Part shown: one piece after another, positions 32,584 through 41,089 of the stretch
How positions within the stretch are numbered: position 1 is the stretch's first letter
Layout of the letters: each line of letters opens with the position of its first letter
Notes under the pieces: generated by a model
Seen by the model: only the letters and a program-made list of their open reading frames with translations
Database searches by the model: none
Told to the model about the DNA's origin: nothing
Assembly: GCA_029879645.1 (NCBI GenBank)
Contig: JAOUPX010000010.1
Location: forward strand, 1-47,050
Direction: 5' to 3'
DNA from: Nitrospinota bacterium
GTDB taxonomy: Bacteria > Nitrospinota > Nitrospinia > Nitrospinales > Nitrospinaceae
DNA: 47,050 nt
Position numbers and translations under genes: made by a program

Positions 32584-34068
32584 TCAAAAAATGCCCTTAC
32601 TGTTCAGAAAGTCACTGTATTGCCTGTCGACACCCCGGATATGCTTGGTGAGCCAGTCTTTGAGAAAACTCAGTAACTCATTACCAATGGTCATATCTCC
32701 GCCCGAAGAAATAAACTTGTCGCACAGTCCCCCTACTTGTTGAAGGAGGACTTTGTGTTTGGCAACGTGAGCCTCTGAATCTGGATATCCATTACCGACA
32801 AACATATTTTCTTCCCAGTCAAAGTGGGTCCCAGTGTAATCCACCAAATCATCCAGGGCTCTTTTAATTTCGGCATCGCCTCTTTCAAGCATGATTGATC
32901 GATAAACGTTGTTAATCCGGTCAATCAATATACTGTGCTGTTTGTCAACTTCCTTGATATTGACACTAAAGCTGTCATTCCAATCCATCAGGGTCATGTT
33001 TTCATCACGGTAACGAAATTTTGATACCAGGTTCTGGAGGTCACCGAAAACACCAGACAAATCGATAGAGGCTTTTTGAATAGCCTGGGCATTGCGCGAC
33101 GTTTCTTCAGCCGCCTGAGCCATTCCCGTAATGTTTGCAACAATTTCTTTGGATCCATTGGCGGCCTTAGCCAGGCTTTGTGACATTTCATTAGTGGTAG
33201 AAATTTGATTTTCCATGCCAGTGGCAATGCTGTTAGAAATATCGCTCATTTGCTTAATAACATCAGTGATCTCCTGAATCGCCTGCACCGCTTCCTGGGT
33301 CTTATTCTGAATATCTTCAATTTTCTGACTGATTTCCCTGGTGGCTCCTGAAGTTTGGTTCGCTAACTCTTTAACCTCGTTTGCAACGACGGAAAAACCC
33401 TTTCCTGCTTCGCCGGCCCTGGCGGCTTCTATCGTCGCATTCAAAGCGAGTAGATTCGTCTGTTTAGCAATATTATTAATCAACTTAACAACTTCCCCAA
33501 TCTCCTCCCCGCTTTTCCCCAATACAAATACCGTCTCGTTGGTATTATTCGCCACTTTAACGGCAGAGGAGGCCACATTTGTCGATAGATTGGCATTTTG
33601 TGAGATTTCTTTTATGGCCGCCGCAATCTCTTCTGCGCCGGCGGCCACAGATTGAACATTTTCGCTGACCATCTCCGAAGCCTCTGCGACTGCGTTTGCC
33701 TGGGTAGCTGTTTCTTCTGCGTTTGCCCCCAGTTGTGTGCCGATCGAAGAGAGCGCATCGGAGGACTTGGTCGCTTGAATCGTCCCAAGACCTATTGACG
33801 ATATATTGACCCTTAAATCGCAAATAAACTGTGACAAAACTTCCGCCAGCCGCCCCACCTGATCTTCCCCAACAACATTTACCGATTTCGTCAAATCTCC
33901 ATCGGCGGCTCTTTTCATAACTTCAATCAATTCTTCCAGCCTAGTATTCAGTTCATAGTTTTCCTTGCCCTGTATTTCTTTATCCTTATCCTCGACCTCA
34001 AGAATTTTAATTATTTTTTTTTCTTCTTTAACTGGAACGCCTGACTTTAAAACCTTTAAATCTTGCAT
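32584..34068 (-). CDS. Soluble methyl-accepting chemotaxis protein with C-terminal hemerythrin domain
   Basis: A 494-residue cytoplasmic chemoreceptor with no membrane segment. A charged N-terminus (1-45) precedes a HAMP-like stretch (about 45-95, [15 protein letters not shown]). The methyl-accepting helical hairpin follows, with the conserved tip around [24 protein letters not shown]. Residues about 360-494 are bacteriohemerythrin: His378, His415, Glu419, His434, His438, His476 and Asp481 reproduce the full di-iron ligand set. It probably senses oxygen (or NO) inside the cell and signals to CheA/CheW, none of which is in the window. ATG 34068 follows GGAGG 7 nt upstream. Membrane-bound hemerythrin chemoreceptors (DcrH) are known; this is a soluble version. 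Confidence 0.93.
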   Translation of the reverse strand: MQDLKVLKSGVPVKEEKKIIKILEVEDKDKEIQGKENYELNTRLEELIEVMKRAADGDLTKSVNVVGEDQVGRLAEVLSQFICDLRVNISSIGLGTIQATKSSDALSSIGTQLGANAEETATQANAVAEASEMVSENVQSVAAGAEEIAAAIKEISQNANLSTNVASSAVKVANNTNETVFVLGKSGEEIGEVVKLINNIAKQTNLLALNATIEAARAGEAGKGFSVVANEVKELANQTSGATREISQKIEDIQNKTQEAVQAIQEITDVIKQMSDISNSIATGMENQISTTNEMSQSLAKAANGSKEIVANITGMAQAAEETSRNAQAIQKASIDLSGVFGDLQNLVSKFRYRDENMTLMDWNDSFSVNIKEVDKQHSILIDRINNVYRSIMLERGDAEIKRALDDLVDYTGTHFDWEENMFVGNGYPDSEAHVAKHKVLLQQVGGLCDKFISSGGDMTIGNELLSFLKDWLTKHIRGVDRQYSDFLNSKGIF

Positions 34069-34128
34069 AGTTTTGCCTCCATAATTTTCACTTTTTTGTA
34101 CTTCACCTTAAATTAATAATTAAGAAAA

Positions 34129-34142
34129 AAGCCATAAGGCTT
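34129..34142 (-). promoter_or_regulatory. Terminator-like hairpin in the chemoreceptor leader
   Basis: On the minus strand AAGCC-TTAT-GGCTT is followed by a T-rich tract, 60 nt before the chemoreceptor start. No minus-strand gene lies just upstream. The stem is only 5 bp, so this is weak. Confidence 0.35.
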
Positions 34143-34450
34143 GAAATGGGCAAAACCGCTTAATTCGCAAGTTGTTCTTGGCGTTCTTTTATTTCTTAAA
34201 ATCGCCGAATCAGGATACCCTCTCAGTCACACAGGCGGTTTTCGGAAAAAACACCCAATGAATGACTTAGATTATGAAAATTTATTTGCTGTGGTATTAA
34301 TACGATAACCACCAGATTTTATTCGGTCAACACAAATTTCCGATAACTGAATATTTTTTATTACGCTAACCATGCAATTTATAAGGGACCAGCTTATACC
34401 CGGTCATATTATTCCTTATGCCAAACCTTTAAAACTGTCTTGATTCTACG

Positions 34451-34478
34451 TTGCCATCGGTCAACAATAGTTTAAAAT
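34451..34478 (+). promoter_or_regulatory. Candidate promoter for bioD
   Basis: TTGCCA (34451-34456), 16-nt spacer, TAAAAT (34473-34478), about 65 nt before the bioD start. Confidence 0.4.
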
Positions 34479-34542
34479 TTGCTTAATTTGCCAAACCATC
34501 ACAATTCTAAAACGAAACGATTATTTATAAAATGGGGATGAA

Positions 34543-35253
34543 ATGAAGGGTTTATTTATAACGGGAACGGATACCGGAGTCGGGAAAACCGTGGTAACCG
34601 CGACGATTCTGGCATGGCTCCGCCATCAGGGGATAAAGACTGGAGTCATGAAACCCATCGAAACCGGCGTCGACGCCAAGTGCAGTTCGGCGGCCAACTC
34701 CGATGCACTGTTTCTGATGGAGACCGGCAATATAGAAGACCCTCTGGAGGAAGTCTGTCCCTTTCGACTGAAACACGCCGCCTCCCCTTACCAGGCGGCC
34801 CTCATTGACAATCGCACCCTCCAGCCGAAATCAATTCTGTCTGCCTATGATAAACTTGCGGAGAAAAACGATTGGATGCTGGTTGAGGGCATCGGCGGCG
34901 TGCGGGTGCCTATCACCCAGGAATACGGGGTGGTGGAGCTGATACGCGACCTGGGATTACCCGCGCTGGTTGTAACGCGGTATGAACTGGGAACCCTCAA
35001 CCATACCCTGATGACCCTGGAAACACTCCGACACAGCGGGATTGCTGTCAAAGGAGTCGTCTTCAACCGTACCGGCCCCGGGAAGCTTGATGCTATTGCT
35101 CAGGATCAACCCAGGATAATTAAAGAATTAACAGATATTCCCGTGCTTGCCGAATTCCCTTACATTGATAAACTGAGTACGGAGAGTTTTTCGCCGGAAT
35201 ATCTGAAAAAGCTGGCAGGGTCCGTCGACTTCGCAGGGTTAACCCGGAATTAG
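34543..35253 (+). CDS. bioD: Dethiobiotin synthetase
   Basis: A 236-residue ATP-dependent carboxylase that closes the ureido ring of dethiobiotin from 7,8-diaminopelargonate and CO2. The P-loop GTDTGVGKT lies at residues 8-16 (Lys15), followed by the substrate-binding MKPIETGV and the VEGIGGVRVPIT segment. Length is typical. No other bio gene lies in the window; the next gene, an alcohol dehydrogenase 12 bp later, has no evident biotin role. ATG 34543 follows GGGGA. Confidence 0.95.
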   Translation: MKGLFITGTDTGVGKTVVTATILAWLRHQGIKTGVMKPIETGVDAKCSSAANSDALFLMETGNIEDPLEEVCPFRLKHAASPYQAALIDNRTLQPKSILSAYDKLAEKNDWMLVEGIGGVRVPITQEYGVVELIRDLGLPALVVTRYELGTLNHTLMTLETLRHSGIAVKGVVFNRTGPGKLDAIAQDQPRIIKELTDIPVLAEFPYIDKLSTESFSPEYLKKLAGSVDFAGLTRN

Positions 35254-35265
35254 GAGGTCATTTTT

Positions 35266-36270
35266 ATGAATATTGATTGCTATGCCGCACAAGAAGCCAA
35301 GGCGCCTTTGGAAAAATTCAGTTATGCTTCCAGAAATCTGAGGCCATGGGACGTGGAAGTTAAGATCAGCCACTGCGGCATTTGTCACAGCGACACCCAT
35401 CTGGTCGACAACGACTGGGGCATTTCTCAATATCCGCTTGTGCCGGGGCATGAAATTGTGGGCAACGTGTCGGCCATGGGCTCTTCGGTCAAGCATTTAA
35501 AAGCCGGGCAACGAGTGGGTATCGGCTGGCAATGCTCGGCGTGTATGGTCTGCGAATGGTGCATTTCCGGCAGGGAAAACCTGTGCCCTGAAATTGGAGC
35601 CACCTGCCTGGGGAATCATGGTGGCTTCGCCAAGTCGATTGTCGTGGACAGCCGGTTTGCGTTCATCCTTCCTAACGGTATGGATTCTGAAAATGCGGCG
35701 CCGTTACTGTGCGGCGGAATCACCGTATTTGCCCCGCTGATTCATTTTAACATCCGTCCGACTATGAAGGTCGGCGTGATCGGCGTAGGCGGCCTGGGTC
35801 ACCTGGCTCTACAGTTTTATAGAGCCTGGGGATGTGAGGTGACCGCTTTTTCTGCCACACCCGGAAAAGAAAAAGAAGCAATAGATTTCGGGGCACACCG
35901 GATTTTAAACTCGAAAGATCCCGACGTTCTCAAAGCCAATGCCGCCACTCAGGATTTTATCATCTCCACAGTTCCAGCGGACCTCGACTGGGAGGCCTAC
36001 CTGAATGTTCTGAGACCGGAAGGTCAGCTGTGCGTGGTGGGAGTCCCGCAGTCCGCCCTATCGATCCCGGCATTTCCCCTGATAGCGTCACGAAAAAGGG
36101 TATGCGGCAGTCCCATCGGTGGCCGTAGTGATATCGAAACCATGCTGGCATTTGCAGCCCGTCATGGAATCAAGGCTCAAACAGAATCGTTCGGCATGGA
36201 CGAGGTCAACCCGGCAATGGATCGGGTGCGTAACAACCAGGCCCGATATCGCGTTGTTTTAAAAAACTAA
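35266..36270 (+). CDS. Zinc-dependent, probably NADPH-dependent aldehyde reductase (CAD/YahK type)
   Basis: A 334-residue medium-chain dehydrogenase of the cinnamyl-alcohol-dehydrogenase/YahK group, which reduces a broad range of aldehydes. Catalytic zinc residues are Cys40 (CGICHSD) and His62-Glu63 (GHEIVG); structural zinc cysteines are 93, 96, 99 and 107. The cofactor fold starts VGVIGVGGLGHLALQF, and the SATPGKEKEA stretch after strand two lacks the NAD-selecting acid, as in NADPH users. Start ATG 35266 has AGGAGG 8-10 nt upstream. It lies 12 bp after bioD, so the two are probably co-transcribed. Confidence 0.92.
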   Translation: MNIDCYAAQEAKAPLEKFSYASRNLRPWDVEVKISHCGICHSDTHLVDNDWGISQYPLVPGHEIVGNVSAMGSSVKHLKAGQRVGIGWQCSACMVCEWCISGRENLCPEIGATCLGNHGGFAKSIVVDSRFAFILPNGMDSENAAPLLCGGITVFAPLIHFNIRPTMKVGVIGVGGLGHLALQFYRAWGCEVTAFSATPGKEKEAIDFGAHRILNSKDPDVLKANAATQDFIISTVPADLDWEAYLNVLRPEGQLCVVGVPQSALSIPAFPLIASRKRVCGSPIGGRSDIETMLAFAARHGIKAQTESFGMDEVNPAMDRVRNNQARYRVVLKN

Positions 36271-36303
36271 AAAAAAGCCGCATCACAGGAATTCCACCCT
36301 AGC

Positions 36304-36332
36304 TTGACAAAGTCTGTATGAGGTGTCATGTT
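36304..36332 (+). promoter_or_regulatory. Candidate promoter for the tandem-ACT gene and def
   Basis: Consensus TTGACA (36304-36309), 17-nt spacer, weak -10 CATGTT (36327-36332), about 30 nt before the ACT gene. Confidence 0.4.
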
Positions 36333-36367
36333 TTCCTGATCCAATGAACGCGTGAAAGGACATTTTT

Positions 36368-36892
36368 ATGAAAAGATGGTTCATGTTGACCCTGGTGGGC
36401 AAGGACCAGCCTGGGATCGTCGCTCAGACAACCCGTGCGTTGTTCGAGGGCGAATGCAACCTCGGGGAAGCCTCCATGGTGCGACTGGGCGGCAACTTCA
36501 CGGTCATGCTTATGGTCCAATTCGCAGGAGATGAAAAGATTCTGGACGAGTTAATCGGACCGGTCTGCCAAAAGTTCGATCTCCGTCACCATGTGGACGC
36601 CATTGAAGGCGAGTTACGGCACCATGTAGAACCGGAAGTCCGCATCACGGTTTACGGAGCCGACCGGGCAGGAATTGTCGCCGATATCACCGGTACTCTG
36701 GCAGAAAAAGGATTTAATATTCTGAACTTGGAATCTGATGTTGGCGGCACACCTGAAAACTCCATATATGTTATGAACATTGAAGGGGTTGCAAAGCAGG
36801 GAATAGAGGTGATTGAAGAGACGCTTCAAAAGCTGGCGCAGGAAAAGGGACTGGAAACCCAATTGGAACCTATTGATACGTTAATCGGGTAA
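36368..36892 (+). CDS. Tandem ACT-domain protein (GcvR-like)
   Basis: A 174-residue protein made of two ACT domains (about 4-80 and 90-165), the layout of GcvR, the accessory repressor of glycine-cleavage genes in enterobacteria. Typical ACT openings are seen twice: MLTLVGKDQPGIVAQTTRALFEGECNLGEASM and ITVYGADRAGIVADITGTLAEKGFNILNLES. ACT pairs bind amino acids and signal by conformational change. No glycine-cleavage gene lies near, so the ligand and target are unknown. ATG 36368 follows AAGGA 8 nt upstream; def starts 5 nt after its stop. Confidence 0.85.
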   Translation: MKRWFMLTLVGKDQPGIVAQTTRALFEGECNLGEASMVRLGGNFTVMLMVQFAGDEKILDELIGPVCQKFDLRHHVDAIEGELRHHVEPEVRITVYGADRAGIVADITGTLAEKGFNILNLESDVGGTPENSIYVMNIEGVAKQGIEVIEETLQKLAQEKGLETQLEPIDTLIG

Positions 36893-36897
36893 TCTGC

Positions 36898-37422
36898 ATG
36901 GCCGTTCTTGATATATTGGTTTATCCCGACCCTCGATTGAAACAGGTTTCCAAACCGGTGGAACATTTCGACGGTGGTCTGCACGCATTCATCCGCGATC
37001 TGGAAGAAACCATGCGCGCGGGGCCGGGCGGTGTGGGTATCGCCGCGCCGCAGGTGGGACGATTTGAACGTATCATCATCGTCGATGTTTCCGGAAAACC
37101 TAAAATCAAACATCATGGCCGGCTGATTCTGGTCAATCCGGAAATTATTTCGAAAGAAGGGTCAGCGGTCGGACGCGAAGGATGCCTGTCCGTTCCCGAC
37201 TACACGGGTAACGTGGCCCGGGCCAAATTCATTATTCTGAAAGCACAGGATGAATTCGGCAAGCCGCTGGAGTTCCATATGGAACGGTATGAAGCCCGCG
37301 CGGTGCAACATGAAATGGATCACCTTGAGGGTCTTTTGTTCCTCGACCATCTGGTCAGCCGACGTGATTTGTTTAGGCGCCAAACACAGGAAGCTATTTC
37401 TTCCAAAGCAAAAATTCCCTGA
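36898..37422 (+). CDS. def: Peptide deformylase
   Basis: A 174-residue metalloenzyme removing the formyl group from nascent protein N-termini. All three motifs are intact: GVGIAAPQVG (45-54), EGCLSVP with metal ligand Cys96, and QHEMDHLEG with His138, Glu139 and His142. Length is normal. It is separated from its usual partner fmt, which is not in the window, and instead follows the tandem-ACT gene by 5 bp. Confidence 0.96.
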   Translation: MAVLDILVYPDPRLKQVSKPVEHFDGGLHAFIRDLEETMRAGPGGVGIAAPQVGRFERIIIVDVSGKPKIKHHGRLILVNPEIISKEGSAVGREGCLSVPDYTGNVARAKFIILKAQDEFGKPLEFHMERYEARAVQHEMDHLEGLLFLDHLVSRRDLFRRQTQEAISSKAKIP

Positions 37423-37628
37423 AATAAAATGGGGAAATCAAAATTCCTATGGCCAGCGTGTAAATCTGAAAATCCCTTGAATTTCGCCCGCTAACCTCCA
37501 ACTGACCACCTCCATTTCCCGCCCTTGCAATTTACCTGTCGATTCCCTGCTTAAATCCTGTGGCAATCTGAATAGGACCTGTTACATTAATAAGATAGAG
37601 TCCATTCATATTTTCTGGGAAGAATATT

Positions 37629-38270
37629 ATGTTTAAAACCAAAACATTGGCATGGATAGGCTGTCTGTTGATCTTATCAGGAAGCGCCGGGGGGTGTAGC
37701 CAGAAGAAAATGCAGAACGATGCTTTTCTGGATCTGAATACCCGAATTCTGATCCACGAATCCAACACCGGTAGCGGCAAAAACTTGAAAATTTTCGTTG
37801 TGGATAAAAGAAGGAATAATATTCTTGTCAAAAGAGACTCTGATAGAAAAATAAAGTCCGGACGAGCTTTGGTCTCCAAGGATTTTCATCCTTCAATGCA
37901 ACTGGACGCCAATTTTCAGCAAACCGCAACCGAAGCATTCAAAATGCAGGGTTATGAAACCGACGGCAAAGGGACGGGGAGTACCCGCGAGTTAACAATT
38001 TTTATCACCAAACTGGATCTTCGGCTCCGGAAAGAAAAAAATGACTCAGGGGAATTACCCAAGATCCAGGCACGTCTGCGCTCTCAAGTGAAAGTGGCCG
38101 CTAAAAATAGAGGCATGACCTATGGTGGCGAATACGAGTTTTTTATCAAAAAATCCTATGCCGCTCTTCCAGAAAAATTGGAAAAGGAAAAGATTTTCAA
38201 TTACGGTCTGACTCAACTTCTGCATCAGATAATGGAGGATCCCAAGCTGGCTCAATTTCTTACCAGCTAA
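37629..38270 (+). CDS. Putative lipoprotein of unknown function
   Basis: A 213-residue exported protein. The signal peptide (KTKTLAWIGCLLILSGSAGGC) ends at a lipobox-like SAGGC, Cys23. The mature part is basic, mixed alpha/beta, with TATEAFKMQGYETDG and LTIFITKLDLRLRKE reminiscent of YajG-type outer-membrane lipoproteins, but the match is loose and I do not assign the family. It stands alone between def and the sphingolipid cluster, with about 200 bp before it and 369 bp after it. Confidence 0.7.
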   Translation: MFKTKTLAWIGCLLILSGSAGGCSQKKMQNDAFLDLNTRILIHESNTGSGKNLKIFVVDKRRNNILVKRDSDRKIKSGRALVSKDFHPSMQLDANFQQTATEAFKMQGYETDGKGTGSTRELTIFITKLDLRLRKEKNDSGELPKIQARLRSQVKVAAKNRGMTYGGEYEFFIKKSYAALPEKLEKEKIFNYGLTQLLHQIMEDPKLAQFLTS

Positions 38271-38639
38271 ATAGAAGTCAGGTTCGGCCTGTGGTTTTAA
38301 ACATAGACCAGGATGTCATGAATAACCTGGGAAAACCTATCCGGCCACATCTGGGATGCAGGATCCAATGGCATCCCGATCGTACTCCCTCACATATCTT
38401 GTTCAGGTGGAATTCCAGAACATAAAATCCACCAGAGAGACGTACTCAAACCCTATACTCATTGCAAAATCAAGGGGGTAGTGATAATCTTAGCCCGATA
38501 TACAGTTATCGATTACCCTCCCCCCAGGAGAAATTCATCCCATAAATCTAAATATTTTGAGAAGCACCTGAATTTCGGATCGCGTGACCAAGGAATTTCA
38601 AACCCGTATGACCATTGAATTTTGAGAGGGAAAAAGCTC
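38271..38639. other. Intergenic region upstream of the sphingolipid cluster
   Basis: This 369-base stretch has no supported gene. It contains a promoter candidate, TTGTTC (38399-38404), 18-nt spacer, TAAAAT (38423-38428), whose spacer holds the palindrome GGAATTCC flanked by TGTTC and GAACA, a possible operator. The remaining 200 nt would be a long leader ending in GAGAGGG before GTG 38640. Confidence 0.45.
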
Positions 38640-39968
38640 GTGAAGTATTCTCAACTGACCTTTGACGATCCCAACAACAAAGAGATTCCAGCCCACCTGC
38701 GTCGGGATCAGATTATCTCCAAATTGAAGGAAAATTTCGATTTTGAAAGTACCCATCTTCGCTCCTCGACATCTTCAACTGAAGGGGTCTTATCCAAATG
38801 TCATGGGTATGAGGCCCCGAACCAGGCCAAGGATCTGGGCATATATCCCTACTTTCGCGAAATCGAGGCCATGGACGGCGCCCATGTCACCATTGGGGGC
38901 CGTGAAGTTATTACCGTTTCCACCAACAATTATCTGGACTTGACCCATAACCCCCGTGTCATCGAAGCGGCAAAACAGGCTCTGGAAAAGTTCGGCACCG
39001 GATGCACCGGCAGTCGGTTTCTCAATGGCACCCTCAGCCTTCATAAACAGTTGGAGAGCGACCTGTCCCATTTTCTGAAGCGGGAGGATACCATTGTGAT
39101 GTCCACCGGATATCAGGCCAATCAGGGAACCATTGCCTGTCTGCTGGGCCGAAAAGATATTGCCTTCTCCGACAGGGAAAATCATGCGAGCATCTACGAA
39201 GGCTGTGCGGTGGCCGCCGGTAAAACCGTCCGGTACCGCCATAATGATATGGATCACCTGGAGTACTGCCTGAAAAAATATCCCGGCGTGGAAGGCAAAA
39301 TGATCATTACCGACAGCGTATTCAGCATGAGCGGTGATATCGCAAACCTTCCGGGAATCGTTAAACTTGCGCGGGATTACAAAGCCACGGTTCTGGTGGA
39401 TGAAGCTCATGGTTTGGGCGTCATTGGTGAAGGAGGCCGAGGGGTCACCAGTTACTACCACCTTGAAAAGGAAGTCGATATTTACGTCGGCACATTTTCC
39501 AAGAGCATGGGTTCCATTGGCGGTTTTGTTTCCGCCCACCCCAGAGTCACCGAATACATACGCCACAAGGCATCGGCCTTTATTTTTACAGCCGCGTTAC
39601 CGCCCGCCTCGGTCGCCGGGGTCAACGCCGCATTAAACCTCATGATTGAGGAGCCGGAGCGGATCCAACGGCTCCACGACAATACCACCTACATGAAAAA
39701 GGGATTGTTCGACATGAAGTTTCAAATCAATAACAATCCCATACCGATCATCCCTATAAAAATTGGAGACGAAGCTCTGACGCTTTACTTCAACCAGCTC
39801 CTGTTTGATAACGGGGTGTTCGCCGGGGTGGCCGTGTCGCCAGTGGTTCCCCCGTTCAACGCGATGATACGAACCAGCTACACCTCCGCCCACACGCAAG
39901 CGGATATGGATCACGTACTCAACACCTTCAAGACCATTGGAACCGAATTGGGCATCATTCCTCAATAA
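38640..39968 (+). CDS. spt: Serine palmitoyltransferase-like alpha-oxoamine synthase
   Basis: A 442-residue PLP enzyme of the alpha-oxoamine synthase family. The YFREIEAMDGAHVTIGGREVITVSTNNYLDLT...GTGCTGSRFLNGTLSLHKQLE region is the serine palmitoyltransferase type, which condenses serine with a fatty acyl thioester to 3-ketosphinganine, rather than glycine C-acetyltransferase. PLP residues are His182, Asp254/His257 (DEAHGLG) and Lys288 (GTFSKSMG). About 50 extra N-terminal residues, charged and without a recognised domain, precede the core. I chose GTG 38640, with GAGAGGG 9 nt upstream, over TTG 38622. It is first of five packed genes; the stop and next start share one base. Confidence 0.85.
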   Translation: MKYSQLTFDDPNNKEIPAHLRRDQIISKLKENFDFESTHLRSSTSSTEGVLSKCHGYEAPNQAKDLGIYPYFREIEAMDGAHVTIGGREVITVSTNNYLDLTHNPRVIEAAKQALEKFGTGCTGSRFLNGTLSLHKQLESDLSHFLKREDTIVMSTGYQANQGTIACLLGRKDIAFSDRENHASIYEGCAVAAGKTVRYRHNDMDHLEYCLKKYPGVEGKMIITDSVFSMSGDIANLPGIVKLARDYKATVLVDEAHGLGVIGEGGRGVTSYYHLEKEVDIYVGTFSKSMGSIGGFVSAHPRVTEYIRHKASAFIFTAALPPASVAGVNAALNLMIEEPERIQRLHDNTTYMKKGLFDMKFQINNNPIPIIPIKIGDEALTLYFNQLLFDNGVFAGVAVSPVVPPFNAMIRTSYTSAHTQADMDHVLNTFKTIGTELGIIPQ

Positions 39969-41089
39969 TGGCCATCGTTTTAAAGCAAGTGGTCTCTTCA
40001 GGAGACATGGATCGCTTCCTCCGGCTCCCACACCAGATATATTCCGACGAATCCCCCTGGGTGGCTCCTTTGGATAGCGAAAGAAAGCATTTTCTTGATC
40101 CGAAGACCAACCCATTTTTCGATCATGCGGAAACCGAATTTTATATCGCCCTGTCCGACAAGGGGGATACTGTCGGCCGTATTGCCGCCATTATCGACCA
40201 CGATCACAACCGATTTCATAACGAATCCACCGGGTTCTTTGGCCTGTTTGAATGCACCAACGATTCCGAGGCTTCCTCTCTCCTGTTAGATGCGGCGGAG
40301 CACTGGTGCCGGGAAAAAGGAATGAATCGATTGCGAGGACCCATGAGCCTGTCTATCAATCACGAATGCGGACTGCTGGTGGAAAACTTCGATGATCCTC
40401 CGGTGGTGGGAATACCTTTTAATCCGCCTTATTATGGGAAATTACTAGAACAATGGGGCCTGGAAAAAATAAAGGACCTTGTCTCGTTCAAGATTCAGCT
40501 TACAGGCATCCCGGAATACCTGCAGAGGGCGATTTCCCTGATTCAAAAGAGAAACCGGTTTTCTGTGCGGACGCTCCAAATGGATCGTTTCGACCAGGAG
40601 ATTGATGTGCTCTGGGATATTTACAACTCCGCCTGGGAAACCAATTGGGGATTCGTCCCCATGGGGAAAAAGGAGTTTGTTTTTTCGGCCCGTGAATTGA
40701 AAACGGTGATCGACCCAAGGTTGTGCTTCATTGCGGAGGTGAATGGAGAACCAGCCGGATTTTCCCTGTCTCTGCCCGATGTGAACCAGCCTCTTAAATC
40801 CCTGAAGGGAAAACTGTTTCCTTTCGGTTGGCTCAAGTTTATCCTAGGTAAGAGGAAGATTAATCGCCATCGCGTCATCACCCTGGGAGTCAAAAAACAG
40901 TTCCAGCGGCTGGGAATTGACGCCTTTTTCTATTACGCCATATACAAACAATTAATGGAAATCAATATTTTTCAAGTGGACATGTCGTGGGTGCTGGAGG
41001 ACAACCGGGCCATAATCGGTCCCATTGAAAAAATCGGAGGTATTCCTTATAAACGACATCGACTCTATGAACGAACCATCACCCATTGA
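39968..41089 (+). CDS. bcerS: GNAT-fold acyltransferase, likely bacterial ceramide synthase (bCerS)
   Basis: A 373-residue large GNAT-family protein. An N-terminal half (RLPHQIYSDESPWVAPLDSERKHFLDPKTNPFFDHAETEFYIA) and the acyl-CoA-binding GVKKQFQRLGIDAFFYYAIYK motif near residues 310-330 are typical of the bacterial ceramide synthase type, which N-acylates the sphingoid base and is unrelated to eukaryotic ceramide synthases. The assignment rests mainly on position: it starts in the stop codon of the serine palmitoyltransferase gene (TAATG) and overlaps the reductase gene by 23 bp. Without that context it would be a generic acyltransferase. Confidence 0.72.
   Translation: MAIVLKQVVSSGDMDRFLRLPHQIYSDESPWVAPLDSERKHFLDPKTNPFFDHAETEFYIALSDKGDTVGRIAAIIDHDHNRFHNESTGFFGLFECTNDSEASSLLLDAAEHWCREKGMNRLRGPMSLSINHECGLLVENFDDPPVVGIPFNPPYYGKLLEQWGLEKIKDLVSFKIQLTGIPEYLQRAISLIQKRNRFSVRTLQMDRFDQEIDVLWDIYNSAWETNWGFVPMGKKEFVFSARELKTVIDPRLCFIAEVNGEPAGFSLSLPDVNQPLKSLKGKLFPFGWLKFILGKRKINRHRVITLGVKKQFQRLGIDAFFYYAIYKQLMEINIFQVDMSWVLEDNRAIIGPIEKIGGIPYKRHRLYERTITH

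Larger units (their letters stand above)
34069..34542. other. AT-rich divergent intergenic region between chemoreceptor gene and bioD
   Basis: This 474-base stretch has no credible coding sequence. It holds the chemoreceptor ribosome site and a short terminator-like hairpin on the minus strand (34129-34142), and a promoter candidate for bioD near its right end. The middle (34200-34430) is AT-rich without a structure I can name. Confidence 0.55.

Noticed and set aside
38790-39566. 258-codon minus-strand frame inside the serine palmitoyltransferase gene
   Set aside because: Antisense shadow; the plus-strand product contains the full PLP-enzyme motif set.
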